From positions 1,674,001 through 1,738,000 of the forward strand of contig QEYB01000766.1 of assembly GCA_017562135.1 (NCBI GenBank): DNA of 64,000 bases, written 5' to 3'. Shown here piece after piece: positions 35,685-49,724 of the stretch. Numbering within the stretch: the first letter of the stretch is position 1; every line of letters begins with the position of its first letter. The translations under genes and the position numbers were made by a program. Source of the DNA: Dipylidium caninum. Its lineage: Eukaryota > Platyhelminthes > Cestoda > Cyclophyllidea > Dipylidiidae. The notes under the pieces were generated by a model. That model saw only the letters and a program-made list of their open reading frames with translations. It was not told the DNA's origin and did no database searches.

Positions 35685-38600
35685 GCTTGATCTTGTAGAA
35701 GCAATGGAAACATGATGTTGATATTTTAGAAACTAACAGTATCGAATAAGAACAATCCACGCAAACGGTACTTTCGTGAGGATGTTGTGAGTATTTTGAG
35801 CATACCGAGCGGACAAAACTTCTACCTACGGAGATCGGCGCAAAATTCGGCTTCCCAAACGAAGGTGGAATTTTCCCCATCAGTCCTCGTATAGTCTCGT
35901 TGCGTTCGGAGAAGAGGAGTAACGACTTCTCTGCCGCTGCCACCCACCTCAGTTGGGTGAGGAGAAGCGCCAGTCGCTCAACTTGGTCGGGGCGTGTCTG
36001 CTCGACACCGCACTTACTAAGTGATTTTTGGCCTCTGCTGCCTACGCGCTGGGTGAAAGAGGAATGGGTGCAGAGATAGCATCACAGACTGCCAAGCCTC
36101 ACCTTCGCCCTTCTCCTCCGTCCCACCCTCCACCCCGCCCGCCACCGCCTCCACCGCCGCCCGATGTCCCGATTTGCATAATACCCAATGTGTAATAGCG
36201 TCACATTCTGCACGAAGACGTAGCGTTGTGTTTAGGAAACAAATCGTCACCACGGGTAACCGGGACAACTAAGGCCAGCGTGTGCTTCAATATCCAACTT
36301 TTGTCTGCTCTTCTAGAGAGCAACCGAGCCGTCAGTTTGGACACGGAAACTCCCGGGCTGGTGATGCCCTTGGCGACTGACTGGTCGACAGCGCGGCGGG
36401 TGCGCAGTTGGCGAAGGCACATTCGGCGCCAGTAAATTGACTCACTTGTCTCAACGCTATGGTATAATTTACACACTCCTTAATTGTTTTGTCTTAGTCT
36501 GGGAAGAGAGCAGCACGTTTTAACGGCTTTAAAACCGCTGGACTTTGCACTACCAAAATTCGTACACATGAGACCGAGGTAGCGTAAACAAAGCGTCGTC
36601 TGGTTCGCTGTCCGCGCGGCCTTTGAGATGCGATTCGTGGGAAAGAACCCCTCTCAGTCACCGCCCCTGCCCTTTCTGGTCCGATGTCGGTGGTAGACTC
36701 GTCGACTGGTTTAATTTTTTCTGTGGACTTGCATCACGTGACCGCGGTCTGTCCTCACCGACTTTGCGCCCACGACCCAGGCGACGTGACCACCTCATTA
36801 GTTACTGGTCTCCGACCCGCCAACGCCCGTGTTCGCGTCTCTCTCCTCTCGGCGACTGCTATAACTCATACTCCGCTCTCTCCGCCCCCTCCTCCCCCGT
36901 GCAAGACAACTCGAGCGGTAAATACCGCCGTCCGACGCGCAAGCGCGGTGTCTTGTTCTCCTAATTCCACCATTTCCCGCCTTTCAGCGCTTATTCATTC
37001 CCTTGAGTCAACACCTTGGGGCAAAGTTAGCTGAGGAGGGGAGGAAATGTCATGAAGATAGCATCCTGTCAGTAGCATCGAGTAACGCCAACCCCCAACT
37101 TCCGTGGTGCTCAGGTCTCCTGCCTGATGCTCATGCGCGGGTTGCCAACACCTTCACCATTCTCCCAATTTCCAGTGGTAAACTCTCGGTTGATTCCCGG
37201 CGAGAAAAGGCAATTCGGGGACGAATGGCACGGCAGTTCCCAGGTGCTGAGATTGGCAGGGTTGCACGCGCATCTGACGCGTTCTCCATTGTTCGGCGGT
37301 GTCTGAACGCCCCAACTCACTGCCTTCGTGGCACGTATTCCGCTTTGGTCGAAGTGGGTAATAAAGTGATAGGAGGTTTTTGGCTGGTTTGCCTCTAAGA
37401 CCAAGTGTCTCCAACTCCACTTTGTCCAAGAAATCACCTTCCGCATCGGTTGACATCCTCTTGCCTGGCAAGGCTGCAGGCGACGCGCTCTTTCCGATTT
37501 ATCGGGTGTTTTGTTTACGTCATTTGTTCACGAACCCGGACAATTACGGTTATTTGGATGGCATGCGTGCGGACAGCCGAAGTTGGGTGAACAGCGTCCT
37601 CCCGCCATTTCCGCCCTGTGTCGGCCCACAGACGGGGACGAATGCGGCGCCGAGGACTGCAGCGGAGCTTGGGGATGGCAGCCTCGGGGCAGGACCGCAG
37701 CCGTCCCCGGTCCGACCCACTCAACTCCCACTTTAAGCCCGTTTCGCGCCCACATTCATCTCTGTTTTCTCCGGGCGGCCACAGTGTCTGCTACCGTCAT
37801 CCATGTACAACAGCCTTGTTCTCATCATTGTGCAGCAGTGGAACGCCCTTTTGTTCCACCAGACGTCTGCGTAGGGATGCGCTCTTTTCTGCGGTTATTA
37901 GGATGAATCGCATCCCAGGTGATTCGAAGTCAACCAAACGGTTTGGGGTAATGTGTGTTTTCAGAAGGGGTTTGAGTGCTTTTTTCCCTCCCCCGAGTTC
38001 ACCTGCGGCCGACTGCGCCAGGCCACTTCAGTCAAGAGGTGAGCGTGCTGCCCGCGTTGATAAATCGTCCGCCCGACTGCTACCTAAAACGCGCCCAGCG
38101 TCGGGTGGATGCCCACAACCGCCGTCCACTTGTTGCCATTAGCCGAAAGCGTCGGCTCGCGTCTCCGCCTCCCGGGCGGGAGAGTCGAGTGTTCGCAAAA
38201 TGACAAGAACATAAACTGTCTCTGCGCGTGCGCGCGGGAGGGCGGTGGACGCACCGACGAGGAGTGGGAAGACGAGGGTCGTCAGTCCTGTGCGGGATGA
38301 GCTGTGAACAGACAAGGAAAAGGACAGACAGGAGGCCAAAACTCATCGGGTTTGGCTGGTTTCCACAAGAAAAAGCCGCAATTGCTGCTTCATTTGAGAG
38401 AGAAAAATACAAACCTGAGTTCCGAAATTCGTCAACCCACCGCAGGCCTAAAGATTACTCGCTCCCGTTTTGCCGCAGGCTCCACATGCTCAGCTTCGAC
38501 CATCTGACAAAAAACTAGTAGACTTGAAGACGTCCTCTCATGTTTCATTTCCCTCTTGCTAAGGGGCCAAAACCTGTGACCCCATCACGGCCTAACTGTC

Positions 38601-39600
38601 GCAGGGCCGCGTCATTAGGGCCTGACCTCTCCACGGCTGCCAACTCCCACTGGAGGCCCCGACCGCGCCGCGGCGCACCAATTCAGGGAATACGCGCGGG
38701 AAAAAAAACTGGAGGCGGTCTGGTCTCCACTAGGGTGCACACGAGGGAAACGACCCTTTCCACACGCCGCAACAGGGAAAACGGCAGAGTCGCTGACGGA
38801 CCTTCTCCCCCCCCGGCTGTCCACCACTCGAAAACACCCCCATCCCGCTCTTCCAGGCGTGGAACCAACCACCCCCACGTCGTGGCACCGGAAATCTCTC
38901 AGACTGAACAACCCACCGCGAACAAGGTCCTCGCGTCCGAAGAGAAACAAGAGCACCGGCCACCGTGCGGCCAAAATGGTGCCTGGAGAACGCGGATCAC
39001 TGTTTATGTGAAGTACACTTTCGCAGAGCCAGGCGCCATTCGTCGTCCTACCCCGCATCGGTCGTCTTGACAGCCTGCATCGCCATAACATGTGCTGCCG
39101 TCCTGATTACCGGTCGGCAAATTCGTGCGCTCGTGGAGCCAGCCAGCCGAAGCAGTTGCGGAACCGCCACGCCCGCCTCAATCATGACCCGACGGAAGCA
39201 TCGCTCCTCCTGCACTGCATCATCAAAACGGCTGAAGCCAACGCCCCGGAGGTCAAGATGATCAAATGAAGGTGAAAGGAGGCTGTCATGGGTGAATGGA
39301 AGAATGCGTAAAAAAGTGTATTAAAAGCATTCAACTAGCTCGACTCTGTCAGAACCCACTGAAGTGCGGATTAACAGTAAAAAAGGAAATGGAGGTGACG
39401 CAAAAAGGAGCGGTGCATTTGTTCGTGTACAAAAGAGGGGCCCCGACGCAAAGTACTGGCAGCCATTGACGGGTACCGGAATCGAAACAGAACGAAAGAG
39501 AACCCTATTACGAAGAGTATGTTTGATATCATAAGAAGGGTGAGGTTCTTTTCTTGTAGAAAGAGATAGACAAAGCGAAGAAGGACGATGAGACTAGGAG

Positions 39601-41005
39601 CTAGTGAATGATGTAGGATTCTCGATACATCCATCGAAGAGTCGAAGGATCCTCGGTGAATGGCGATTCTCCATAAGCTGCCGTTGGCCAAGGAATGTTC
39701 TTTCTACCGTCCGGAGCAGCATGCGCCCAACCGTAGATGCTCACGTCTGAAGAAGAAAAAGCATTTGAGGACGAAACTCGGGCCCAAGGAGTGCCAACGA
39801 AGAACGGCACATGGAGCGAGTGCAAGTGTCGAACGTACCCCAAGCCTAAGAGAGGGAGAATAAAAGGAGGAAGCGATTCCCCGACGTCACAGCAAGGAAA
39901 GGCAAACAGAAATGCCTATAAACGCTAAAAACTCTTTTGAAACTACTCGCCAACTAGGTGGTTGCCTGCCTGGCTGGCAGACTGTCAGTTGATGAACATC
40001 ATAACAGACGAGATCAGCTGCCAAACTAAGCGCCGAGCTCGGAGCGCACGCCCCTATTCATCACCTGGAAGGGCACGAATCCCATGTTGAGTCGGTAAGA
40101 TAGTTGCTTTAAAGTGGCCTCTACTGCGGCACAGTAGCCGCGCGAAATCTCCTTAGAAGAGGAACGGGGAGGCGTTTCTACAATGGGAGATGTGGAGGAC
40201 TGCTTCGCAGTACGGACGGACCAGGCAATCGGAAGTTGAAAACTGACGACACTTAGAGAAAGGCAAATCGGAGGCGCGCCTTACCGATGTCAAAGCCCTC
40301 GTCGGATTCGCTGTCGGAAGAGGAAGCCACATCGTCGTAAGTACCCGACGCGATTGACACCCAGTCTCCGCCATGAAGAGCATAGACGCCTCGAGAGGAC
40401 GCGGGGGAGACTGGCGCGAGCGGTTTCGGCGGCGAGCCAGCGACCACGGCCGAGACTTGCATCAGGTCGAGGTACGAAGCGGTCCCTATGGGGGTCCGCT
40501 TTTTCGGTGGCGCAATCTCCTCGTAGATCACCTCATTCTCCATTTCCTCGTATGAGTCGCTGTAGACGTCGTCGTAGATGGGATTGAAGTGCTCCAGGCA
40601 ACGACTTAGACGGCGCACCTTCAGTAGCTGCGGTTCTAGTGAATGAGATGAGAACGTCGTGGTTGGACGACGTTTGACGGCGCTGGGGGGCGGAAGGTGA
40701 ATCGCCGATGCCCGCATGATAGGAATAACAGCAGTGCCGCACCGGATCCGCTTCCGCGCAGGCGAGGGATCCATGCCCGCGGAGGTTGTGGTCGGTGGCA
40801 CAGACAAGACGGTGGGAGCGTGCGAGGCTGCGGCACGGCGGAATATAGCCACAGAGGGGCATGGCTTCCGACGGAAGGAAGAACGGCTGAGACGAGGCCA
40901 GTGAAAGCGATTAGAGCTCTTCTTTGATATCGTCACCATCTTCAGCGGAGTGGTGGCCTGACGTCCCACACCGCCCGACTTGCGGTGGTTTATCTTGAAC
41001 CACAT
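39601..41005 (-). CDS. Unrecognised tyrosine-motif-rich protein, possible adaptor
   Basis: Two exons, 41005-40285 and 39746-39601, join in phase 1 (donor ATCG-GTAAGG, acceptor TTCTTCAG) to give 288 residues. No domain is recognised. The N-terminal half is basic and Ser/Pro-rich; the middle is acidic with closely spaced tyrosines in YDDV, YSDS, YEEM, YEEI and YLDL, and a later YDDV precedes a SDSESDE acidic run. YEEI is the textbook ligand of Src-family SH2 domains and YxxM suits PI3-kinase SH2 domains, so a docking role is possible, but this is inference. The tail is rich in W and Y and ends YRESYIIH. An acceptor-like TTTTTAG ends 13 bases before the ATG, and an alternative first exon in another frame is possible (see findings). 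The existence of the acidic part as coding sequence is well supported; its first 120 residues are less so. Confidence 0.6.
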
Positions 41006-41018
41006 CCCAGTCGGTCAC
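40286..41018 (-). other. Alternative exon structure for the tyrosine-motif gene
   Basis: From the acceptor at 41019 another frame opens as TDWDVVQDKPPQVG and runs to EDGDD. A GT donor after GATG there would join in phase to an acceptor CATTCACTAG just before EPQLLKVRRL. In that model the first 120 residues of the single-exon reading would be intron and the gene would need further 5' exons. Confidence 0.3.
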
Positions 41019-44000
41019 CTAAAAATTCAAAATACGGCAAAATCGCCTCCGGTCAGGTAAGGTGAGAGGGACCAGGAGCCAGGGTAGCGCGCTTCGGTGG
41101 CTAGACAGTCCCGATTCAGAGGTGGGAAGGGACATAAAGAAATTGTGGGAGACCACGGTATCGAAATTTGGGATAGCAAATGTCACTTAATACAAATCTG
41201 TATTGAATTAGGATGTGCGAGTGGCGGAACACCTTCACCTAGGCTACCGATCGGAAGCATGAGGAAGGGGATTTGGAAGCAAAGCGAGCGCGGATCGGCC
41301 GGAGTATGAAGTGCGGAGGTTGTTGGAGACAAACTACTTCCAACCACTAACGGGCGCAAGGTAAATTGGCGAGTGCTCGAAATTACAAGCCGAAAAGTGG
41401 TTAGACAAAATACGATTCTCGCCACAAGAAGGGCGACCCGAAGTCGAAGATGCGTGCGAACCACCGATTCCACCCTAATAAATCGACACAACAGGGCCAA
41501 TGAGGCGTAGGTGCCAGTTCTTCACTGTCCTGAAACCATGGAAAAGGAAAATCCCCTTCTGATAATTCGTGGTGAGGAAAAATAGCTGGAGTTTAAACAA
41601 AGGGTACATTTAGCTCCTCACTGTCTAGACGTAGCAATAGTTGCCGCGTTTTAATCTCAAATATCTACCCGCCTCATCTTGTCCGCGCCAAGCGCACGGC
41701 CTTCTCGGGACAGACGCGGTTATGTCGAGCTCAACTCGCGTTAAGGCCACTGTGAGAACGACGTCGAAGGATGTCGGTCATCGTTAGCCAATGGAGGGCC
41801 GCCTACCGCTTGAATGTATGTGCTAACGATGCCTGACACGAGAAGCGTCAGAAGACAGCCTACCGCTCTGCCCTAAAAGATACCCGGGCGGTCAGGGCGA
41901 AACAAGGAGGAAGAGAGACACGTAGCAAAGTAGCCTTAAGAAGCACCGCAATACACCAGAGCACAAATGGTAACAGGACAAACATTCAACCAAGCATTAA
42001 TCAGATCAGAACTGCTAGTTTTGGGGTAACGGACGTCAGGATTTGCGGAGGGCGCAAAGTAGCCCACGTAAAAAGCTGTGAAAAGCACGCGAACAAACGG
42101 GACAGGGAGGAGTGGGGACGGAGAAGAGGCACGAGAACAAAGGACAGAGCAACGCACCGGTGGCCCGGCTGACGACCGAATGCCGCACGCCATCAGACGT
42201 CCGGACGCGTGCCTGTGGGTGCGTGTGTTCGTCACAGCCGACGACCAATCACACTGCGGCTTAGTCATCGGCTCAGCCCGCCGGCTAGCCAATGAGCCGT
42301 GTGCTGACCTGAGGCTCCAGTTTAATGGTCGCCTCACTCGGGTGGGCGTTGCCGCCTGCGGCCTGCTCAGTGCTGCATCCGGTGCCAAACCGGGCAGAAG
42401 AGGGCGGGGTGCTACCGCACACTGTCCACCAACTATTAAAATCGCATTAAGGTCGGGCCTCTCTCACGAGACACATTTTTAAGGTAAGGCTTAAAGCGAC
42501 GCTCAAAATCAAATTGATGAATACACGAGTCCGAATGCAGGGGGTGTTGTAAGGCTGACCAGTTTAGTTTTCACACCCCGCAGTGTTCGCATTTACGCTT
42601 GTCAGGCTGTTTTGAGCTGCCCTCCTGCTTGTGAGCTTAACATCGAAGTGAACGTTGAACTACGGAACAACAACGAAAAAGGGCTACTTTTTTCATAGGT
42701 TGGTTAGTTAATAGGGAAATATGATGTCGACGCCTAAACCAAATGAAAAAAGCTCTTTAGACGCCGTGTCTTTTCTGCCGCACACCATTCCTCCGCAAGT
42801 TGCAAGTGAAATCGCGAATCGCTGTGCAAGTGAAGCCGCTGGCCGGCACCTGTCCCTCCAGCGGTGGCCTTCGTCCAAGTATTAAAGCAATAAGTGGGTT
42901 CAACTGCCTACTGTTTTTGATGCTCTGAATTAACATTCCAACAGCCAAGTGACCTCACTCTCCCAAGTGTTTCAATGCCGTCAAATAATAAAGCAGCCTC
43001 GTGACATTTTTTACTTTTCTAGCGCAAGATATGTGCCGTATCAATTGAGACCGACACAAATTTGTTTAGCTTGCTTAGTAGACGAAGGTAACGTGGATGA
43101 GCTTCAAAATGGGCTTTAGGTTTTTAGACTGTACATCAATCAAACTTGTTTTTAGCTAATCTGAAAGCGGCTGGCTCATCTTCCATGTGTCTCGTGCAAA
43201 ATCCCCAAACAGAGAGTATTATTTGTCTGGTTCGCGTCCTTCTATGCATTTCAAAAACCAATGTAACGTGCTCGTCCAAAAGGCGGACAGGATGAATGGT
43301 AAACGAGTTAATATCCAACAATTCCGGTTAAGCGTAATGATAAGTTGAGCATATTACCGGAATCCACGTGCCCGTAATCAAGGGGCGGCTGAACCAGACA
43401 GCAGATTAGTATCATCTTAATTAGTTGTTATTCCTTTAGTTAATGGTGCTTCATATAAGACGGCATCCTATATTCTGATTGTTTACTCAATCTGGGCACA
43501 ATCGCTCACCTCGTAAATTATGCATGAGATAAAAAAATCTACTTAATTAATTGAGTAGGTTAGACGATACAAACATATTTCGCTTATTCGCGGCTGTCGG
43601 AAATTAGGGCGCTTTTAAGGCGAAACCACTTTCTCTTCAGTAAGAGCGTCTAACGTTAAGTCCCCACTTCATTGTCACACCATCAGTTCATCTCACTTAA
43701 AATGATAGTCCTTTGCCGCATCTCGTGATTAGGCCTTTGTTCCAGCTTCAAGAGGCGTGATTATCCCCTGCCAACTTCTCCTCTATATCCCTTATTCTTT
43801 TTCGCATGAAACAACTCATCCAGTTGGAGTGACGTCGTGAAATAAACAAATCATTTCATAAAAACCAGGAAACCCACATTGCTTGGCAGACATTTGCAAG
43901 AGCGTAATAATTGCCGAGTCGAGGATATTTTGCTGATCGCGAGCCCCACGCACTAGTGGAGCAATAATTTATGCTGTAGCAGAATGAGTCGCGTGATTGT

Positions 44001-45373
44001 GGTCTTCATCATTTATTCGTCGCTCCCAATGTTTATGCTAAGTCTTGCAAAGGAATCCTGCCACTAGCCCAGACCATATCAAGAAGATTGAGTTAGTAAA
44101 GATTGACGCATTTTTACCAACATGTAGACGTCATTGTTAAGACCACATCTAACAGGGGATGAGGGGATTCGTAGACCTTTTCTAGACCCTCTGTCACTCT
44201 TGACGGAAAACGAGCTCAGGAGGCACCCTGACCGAGGCTCCATAACAGGTGGACCGTCGTGTGATTCGCGTGCCTCCTCCCCGCCCCATCTCATCGCGTT
44301 CGCCTCCCCTTCCACCCACGTGCCACGAGTGGATGGAGCGATGGACGAGGGAGTGTGTGGGGAGGCCAGGGGAGCAGACGGAACTGCACGCAAGTCTCAC
44401 ACATTGACGGCGGAATGGGAACCGTCAGGGTGGAGTTTGTGGTAGCTTATTCTCGATAAAAAACTCTTCCATTCTGTCATCGGTTTTTGGCGAGATGACC
44501 ACCACAAATCCACAGCCTTTTTTTACAAATGAGCGTGCGGGTGTTGCTTTTTCAACTTTTGTCAGATTTGCGAATATTCGGGTGGGATATGACAGAAGGA
44601 GACGTGAATCGCTCTCGGAGCTGGGAAAGCAACTGTCTACTTGGACTTTAAGACGGTTCCTCAAGGTGGTTTTGTCGTTCGTGCGGGCGAGGACAAGGGA
44701 GGCCCATGCTCGAGAAGCAGACACACAGAAAGTCCCCGCCCCTTGTCGACGCAAGTTGCGACGCATGCAATTGGCGCCAGGGCGGTTGTTGAAGCCGTTC
44801 CAGCGCGAGACTTTGATCTACATCTCGTCGCAAGGATGGTTTCGCGAGTAGTTGGGCTACACTCCGCCAGCATTACTTGAACACACACGTCCATTTCAAC
44901 GTGAAAATGGCATCAAAACTTCGATGAGGGAAAGTGCTGCTAACGGAGGCGGAAATACGCTTGCCTCGGATAAAACCCGTGGAGAAATGGGCAACTACCT
45001 GGAGAGAGGTGGCAAAGAGAGCAGAAATTTGGTGGACACAGTCATCAGAAATGCGCCCAGTTTTACGCATTAGCAAACTGCAGTTTGGACGCACTGTTGG
45101 CCAAAGAAGAGGTTGACCCTCCGTGTGAAGAGGACAACCTCCAACTTTTATGGTTTAAATCATCGCGATAAATCCTCAGCGGTTGGACAGGCACTGGTTA
45201 CATCTGACCCAATTCTACAGCCGCGTTGATAATCCATGGCCCTTCGAGGTCGGACTGGCCCGTATGGCAATCAGAAAATTTAAACACCAACACGGGTTTA
45301 GGAAAATTAGACTGTGGGCTTATCAAATGAATCATCAACATTAGCAACGCACTCCGCCTCCCCTTCCCCCCCG

Positions 45374-45416
45374 CCCCGTCCCGTCCCGTCCCGTCCCGTC
45401 CCGTCCCGTCCCGTCC
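45374..45416. repeat. (CCCGT)n pentanucleotide array
   Basis: About eight uninterrupted copies of CCCGT flanked by C-rich sequence. Copy number may be polymorphic. Confidence 0.9.
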
Positions 45417-48400
45417 GCCCGCCCGTCCGCTCGCCTCCACGCCGCGCCGGCAGTCACCGTGTGACCGCAGCAGTCCCCCAGGACGACCGACTGGGCTCGG
45501 TTTCAATCCCCTGTTGCCTTAGGGAGAACGGGGGAGCGTTTCATTCATCTCCATTTATTCCACTTCATTGCGGAGAGTAGAAGGAAGCACTTGGGCCGCC
45601 CTCCAAAAAGGCTCGCGAGTGCGAAATCGGGAAGAGGTGAGTGAAGCCCCTGAGAAAAAGCCTGTTTTACGCTAAAAGTATTTTGACAGAGCACAAGGTT
45701 CCCATTCAACCGAAGCAGCACTGACAATTGGACATGTTTGAGTTGAAATAGTCCGCATCAATTGTCTGTGGAAGGTAAAGCAGGTGGAGAAAGATTTGTC
45801 GACGATCCGCCTTGACCTCGTCGACCATTCCGAATGGCGATGACCTGTTGCACGAGCTGAAGGTCGTCTCCTCGGATGGTTCTATCTTAAAGATGTTCGG
45901 AACAGAGAGCGGCTAGACTCCGAGTGCCTTCTGAAGCTGGGGCTCAACGGTTTGCGTAGCTGATGCGTCCGCAGGTCCCCTGCCGACGTGGTCCCAAGCG
46001 CGCTACGCTGGCTCCCAGACTCGTCCCACCGGGACGTCACAAAGCGCTGGCGAAGAGTGGCCGAGCAGGGGCCCCCCGTCCAGCGGCGTGATTACCCGGA
46101 CGGGTTCATCCTGCAACCACTTCAGCACAAAGTAGCAACCACCGGCGTTGGCTTTTCGTTCATGCTGCAAAATGGCCATAAGAAGTGTCGTGACGCCTTC
46201 ACCGGCACCCATTTACTCTGCGTCAACATCACCTATTAGGATGACTGGGAGTTAATATGTCCATTGGCACATTTCAACGAGTTACGGTGCCATTATGGCA
46301 CTCGAGCCTGGATTGAGAGCGGGAGATTAAAGGAGGCGGACTTCTCGTCATGGCAACCAGATGATTCACGTCGGGGCTGACGCCCTGTCTGCCTCGATAG
46401 TTTAAGTGAAGGTTTGAACAAACATAGCGGGTCATTTAGTCCCATTTTGCATTGTCGCTACAGGAACAGCCCCCACGCCGACAAAAATTTCTTCCAACGG
46501 CGCGATGCGCGCGAAACTCTCGTCCAGCCTGAGTGACGGAGGATTTCATCGTGATGGCACCTGGTGCTTTATCCCTCATCTGGGAGACATACCGTCCCAC
46601 GGGGATTTCAGATGCCCTGGTGATTGTGGTGTCCTTTCCACTTCCATAAGCCTTCCAGTAGTCTGTCCTGGCGGAAGTAGGCACCGGAACATAACTTGAG
46701 AGAGTGCGACGAGGCTTAAAATGGAAAGGCTGGTGAAACGAGCCTCTTATGGGCTCGTGTTAAACTCATCGTTAGTCAAGCTCGTTCATCGTGGCTGCCC
46801 TTACGGCGGCCTGTCACCGACGTCGAACGAACAGCAGGGGGACAGAGCGCGTTGTGCCTTGGCAGGAGGCGGTGGGGCCCACCTTGTGCTCTTATCCGTC
46901 CACTTTGCCCGGCACATTGGAAAGACCAGAGCGAAGGCGGCAACTGGGTTTGGGGCGGACAGGCTTCGCTCGAACCCGAGGTTGTTTTCACCCAATCCGC
47001 CACCACCTCCGCCTCCTGATGTGCTCAGCTCCGTGAATCCGACTGTGAGCTACCGAAAAGGCGGGTGGAGAGGTCGTCCGTCTCACACGGAATGAGTTCA
47101 TCACATGACGCGCATTCTTGTTTAGTCCACTCGAGGGGGCTGACGTGGAGTCTGCGGTGGAATAATGAACAGCGGATCACAATTCGCACTCCCCGAACAT
47201 TGCCCACTTAACTGCCCTCACATCTCCTCCTCCTCAACATTTACTTGTACCGTGCACACTTACTTTACTTAACGAATGCGAGTAGGGACCGGGGTCTGGG
47301 CAGTTTGGCCACGCCTTCGTAACAGCTGCCTGCGCCCGGAGACGGGCCCAACCGCTGAACCCCGGGCCAGTGGGGAAGCGCGAAAATGGGTCTGCGCGGC
47401 AGCACGGCCTGTGCCACTGTTGCAGAAGAGTCTCAGGCCTGGCCAAACTATTCGTCGATTCGTAGAGGCAAGGAGGAGCCGCCTGGGCGCACAAAGGGAC
47501 GCATTGTCCTAGCAGACTGATGCCGTTCGGTGGAAAAGTTCTCCTGTTGGAAGGGCACCTGAGGGACCGCTTGCTCTTCAAAATGATTACCTCTGAGGTC
47601 TCGTGAATGCTGACCCGAGTTTAATCCTCCAAAGATCGCGAGTGATTTCCTCCATGAGTTTACCGCCTATTTCCTCTTCCCCACTACGTAGTTGCGCCTC
47701 TTAAGCACACATCACGGGCCTGCAAGCCAGCGAGTCTGCGAGCTACTTGACTCGTCCTCCTGCAACCGCTGTGGAGTCGAAGTAAAAGGAAGCCTTAACG
47801 CAGTCTACTAATGCGCCGGGGCTTTCACATTGTTCAATCACCGCTCATTCCAGAGGTGTCTTTGCTACTCGTGTTGGGAGCTGTAGAATTACGTGGAGAG
47901 GCAACGGATTCCTCAGACCGAGGCATTCACCATCAGCCCCGAAATTAGAGGCGTGCTTAAAAGAACCGGAGGCACCATGAAAGGGAGCTCCGCTTTTCCT
48001 CGTCACGGTGGCCCAGAACCACTCCCCAGAGACATTACTCCTCGGGCAGTGAAAGCGACTCCCGATGAAGACACCAGTGCACCATCACGTCAGTCGAATG
48101 ATTCCCGGGATGCGTCGCATAACCCGCGCGGAACGCGGCAATATTTCGGCCGCATCAGGAGCCTATTTACGGGGATATTATGAAAAGTCGCTTATTTTCG
48201 CTACAGAGCAGACGAAGCTCAAGTCGACTTTGTGGAATCGGAGAGTGCGCTTTGGAAGCTGTTGTTTCAAAGGTCGCCTAAAAACCAGTGCTCTGTCCTC
48301 ATCTCGACATGCTACATTCGAGACCGGACAAGTAGACATGGGCGATAGGCCCAGGTCTGGGGTAAACAGATCGCCCCGATGGCGATCTTATCACCTCACA

Positions 48401-49060
48401 CCGCATTACCACGTTTTACAAGGACGTTTTTGTTTTAGGGCACTTACCCAAGACACCACTCCCACCTGGTATGCGAGGGACGAACAATTACAGGGACGCG
48501 GAAACGTACTTACGGAAATGCGTAGACTTGAGTCTTCCTTTAACGCCACTCGCGCGCGGTAGGTTTGCATCCATCCGTTCTGCCTCGATGGTATGAAGGA
48601 AGGGACACGAGGGCGGGGCTCTGAGGCTCCATTGCTTTCGTCCGCCTCAAACCGCTTCTGGGTCAACAATGAATGGCCACGCAAGGCCAGAGAACTGCAG
48701 CCCAGTGGAGTACGTCTTCGTTTCGTCCCTTCTCAGAGCCTCGAGAATACGGGGAACTCTGAGGCGGGAGGGGGGCGGAAGGTGGACGGACTTGGTGTCG
48801 CGGTTCTGCGTCACAGGAGCGCGTCGCCTGCTCCATCCCACTGCGAATGCACACTCACCACGCGCCGTGGCATCCTGCCACGCGCCGTGTCGTCGCCGAG
48901 GTTGGGGCAATTGGCCAAGTGAAGGCCCGAAACAGACGTCAAGGCGGTGATGACCGGGACACATGTGTTGTGCTTTCCTCTTCACGGAGGAAGCATTTTT
49001 GTGTCCACGTGACAGAAGCGCCCAGAATCCACAAAATTTGAACTTGTGCGTGCGAGCGCA

Positions 49061-49084
49061 ACACACACACACACACACACACAC
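49061..49084. repeat. (AC)12 dinucleotide array
   Basis: Twelve AC units, followed about 50 bases later by an imperfect ACGC/GCAC array at roughly 49137-49167. Confidence 0.9.
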
Positions 49085-49724
49085 TTGGGTGCGGCAGTGA
49101 GCGTGGACGCTTGCGCGCACTCGCACCTCCATGCATGCACACACGCACGCACGCAAGCACGCACGCGGTCAAGGCGTTTGTTGTTTGTTTCGCTCCTTCG
49201 GGCTGTCCAACCCAATCGATTTCTGATAATCGTAACAGCTGTGCCGCGTCATTTGCGAAGGATGCCTTCGCCATGCCAACAGTTGCTTCGCAGTGCACAA
49301 ATCCACATGCGCTAAAAGCTGGAAAAACAATTGGTGCGGACAAGCACGCTTGTGGCACGCGCGAATCCCCGATTGGCTGGTAGCAGCACCATCGCCTTCA
49401 CTGTGTGCCACGCGGTCCAATGGGCGGCACCGACTAATAGTGCGTGCCGATCGACTGCCACTTCTGGTCAAATTGAATAACGGATAGCAGTTGTCGCAAT
49501 TACTGTTGCCCGAACAGCCGCAGGAGTGGAAAAGCAGTCTATTTTTTGTGAAAAACGCACCCAGTAAACAGGAACAGTAAAGAGGAACGCGGGAACGATA
49601 TACACACGCGCACTCACACCGCGAACAGGCGCATCCGGGAACAACAGTTGATGCGACAACAGCCGCTAACAATTGTCGTCGTTTAAGGCAGTCTTGCGTG
49701 ATCGTCTCAGTCATCAGTCTTGTG

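Larger units (their letters stand above)
32281..39600. other. Long intergenic interval, no confident gene
   Basis: About 7.3 kb that shifts from AT-rich (32-35 kb) to GC-rich (36 kb onward). It contains a CCT-rich microsatellite at 35648-35684 and a weak P-loop-like peptide near 34.2 kb. Missing N-terminal exons of TUBGCP5, if any, should lie in the left part, but I could not identify them. Many GC-rich open frames between 36.6 and 39.3 kb look like chance. Confidence 0.5.

Noticed and set aside
42078..42482. 134-codon plus-strand frame
   Set aside because: Overlaps a minus-strand frame of similar length at 41936-42388; neither has family features.
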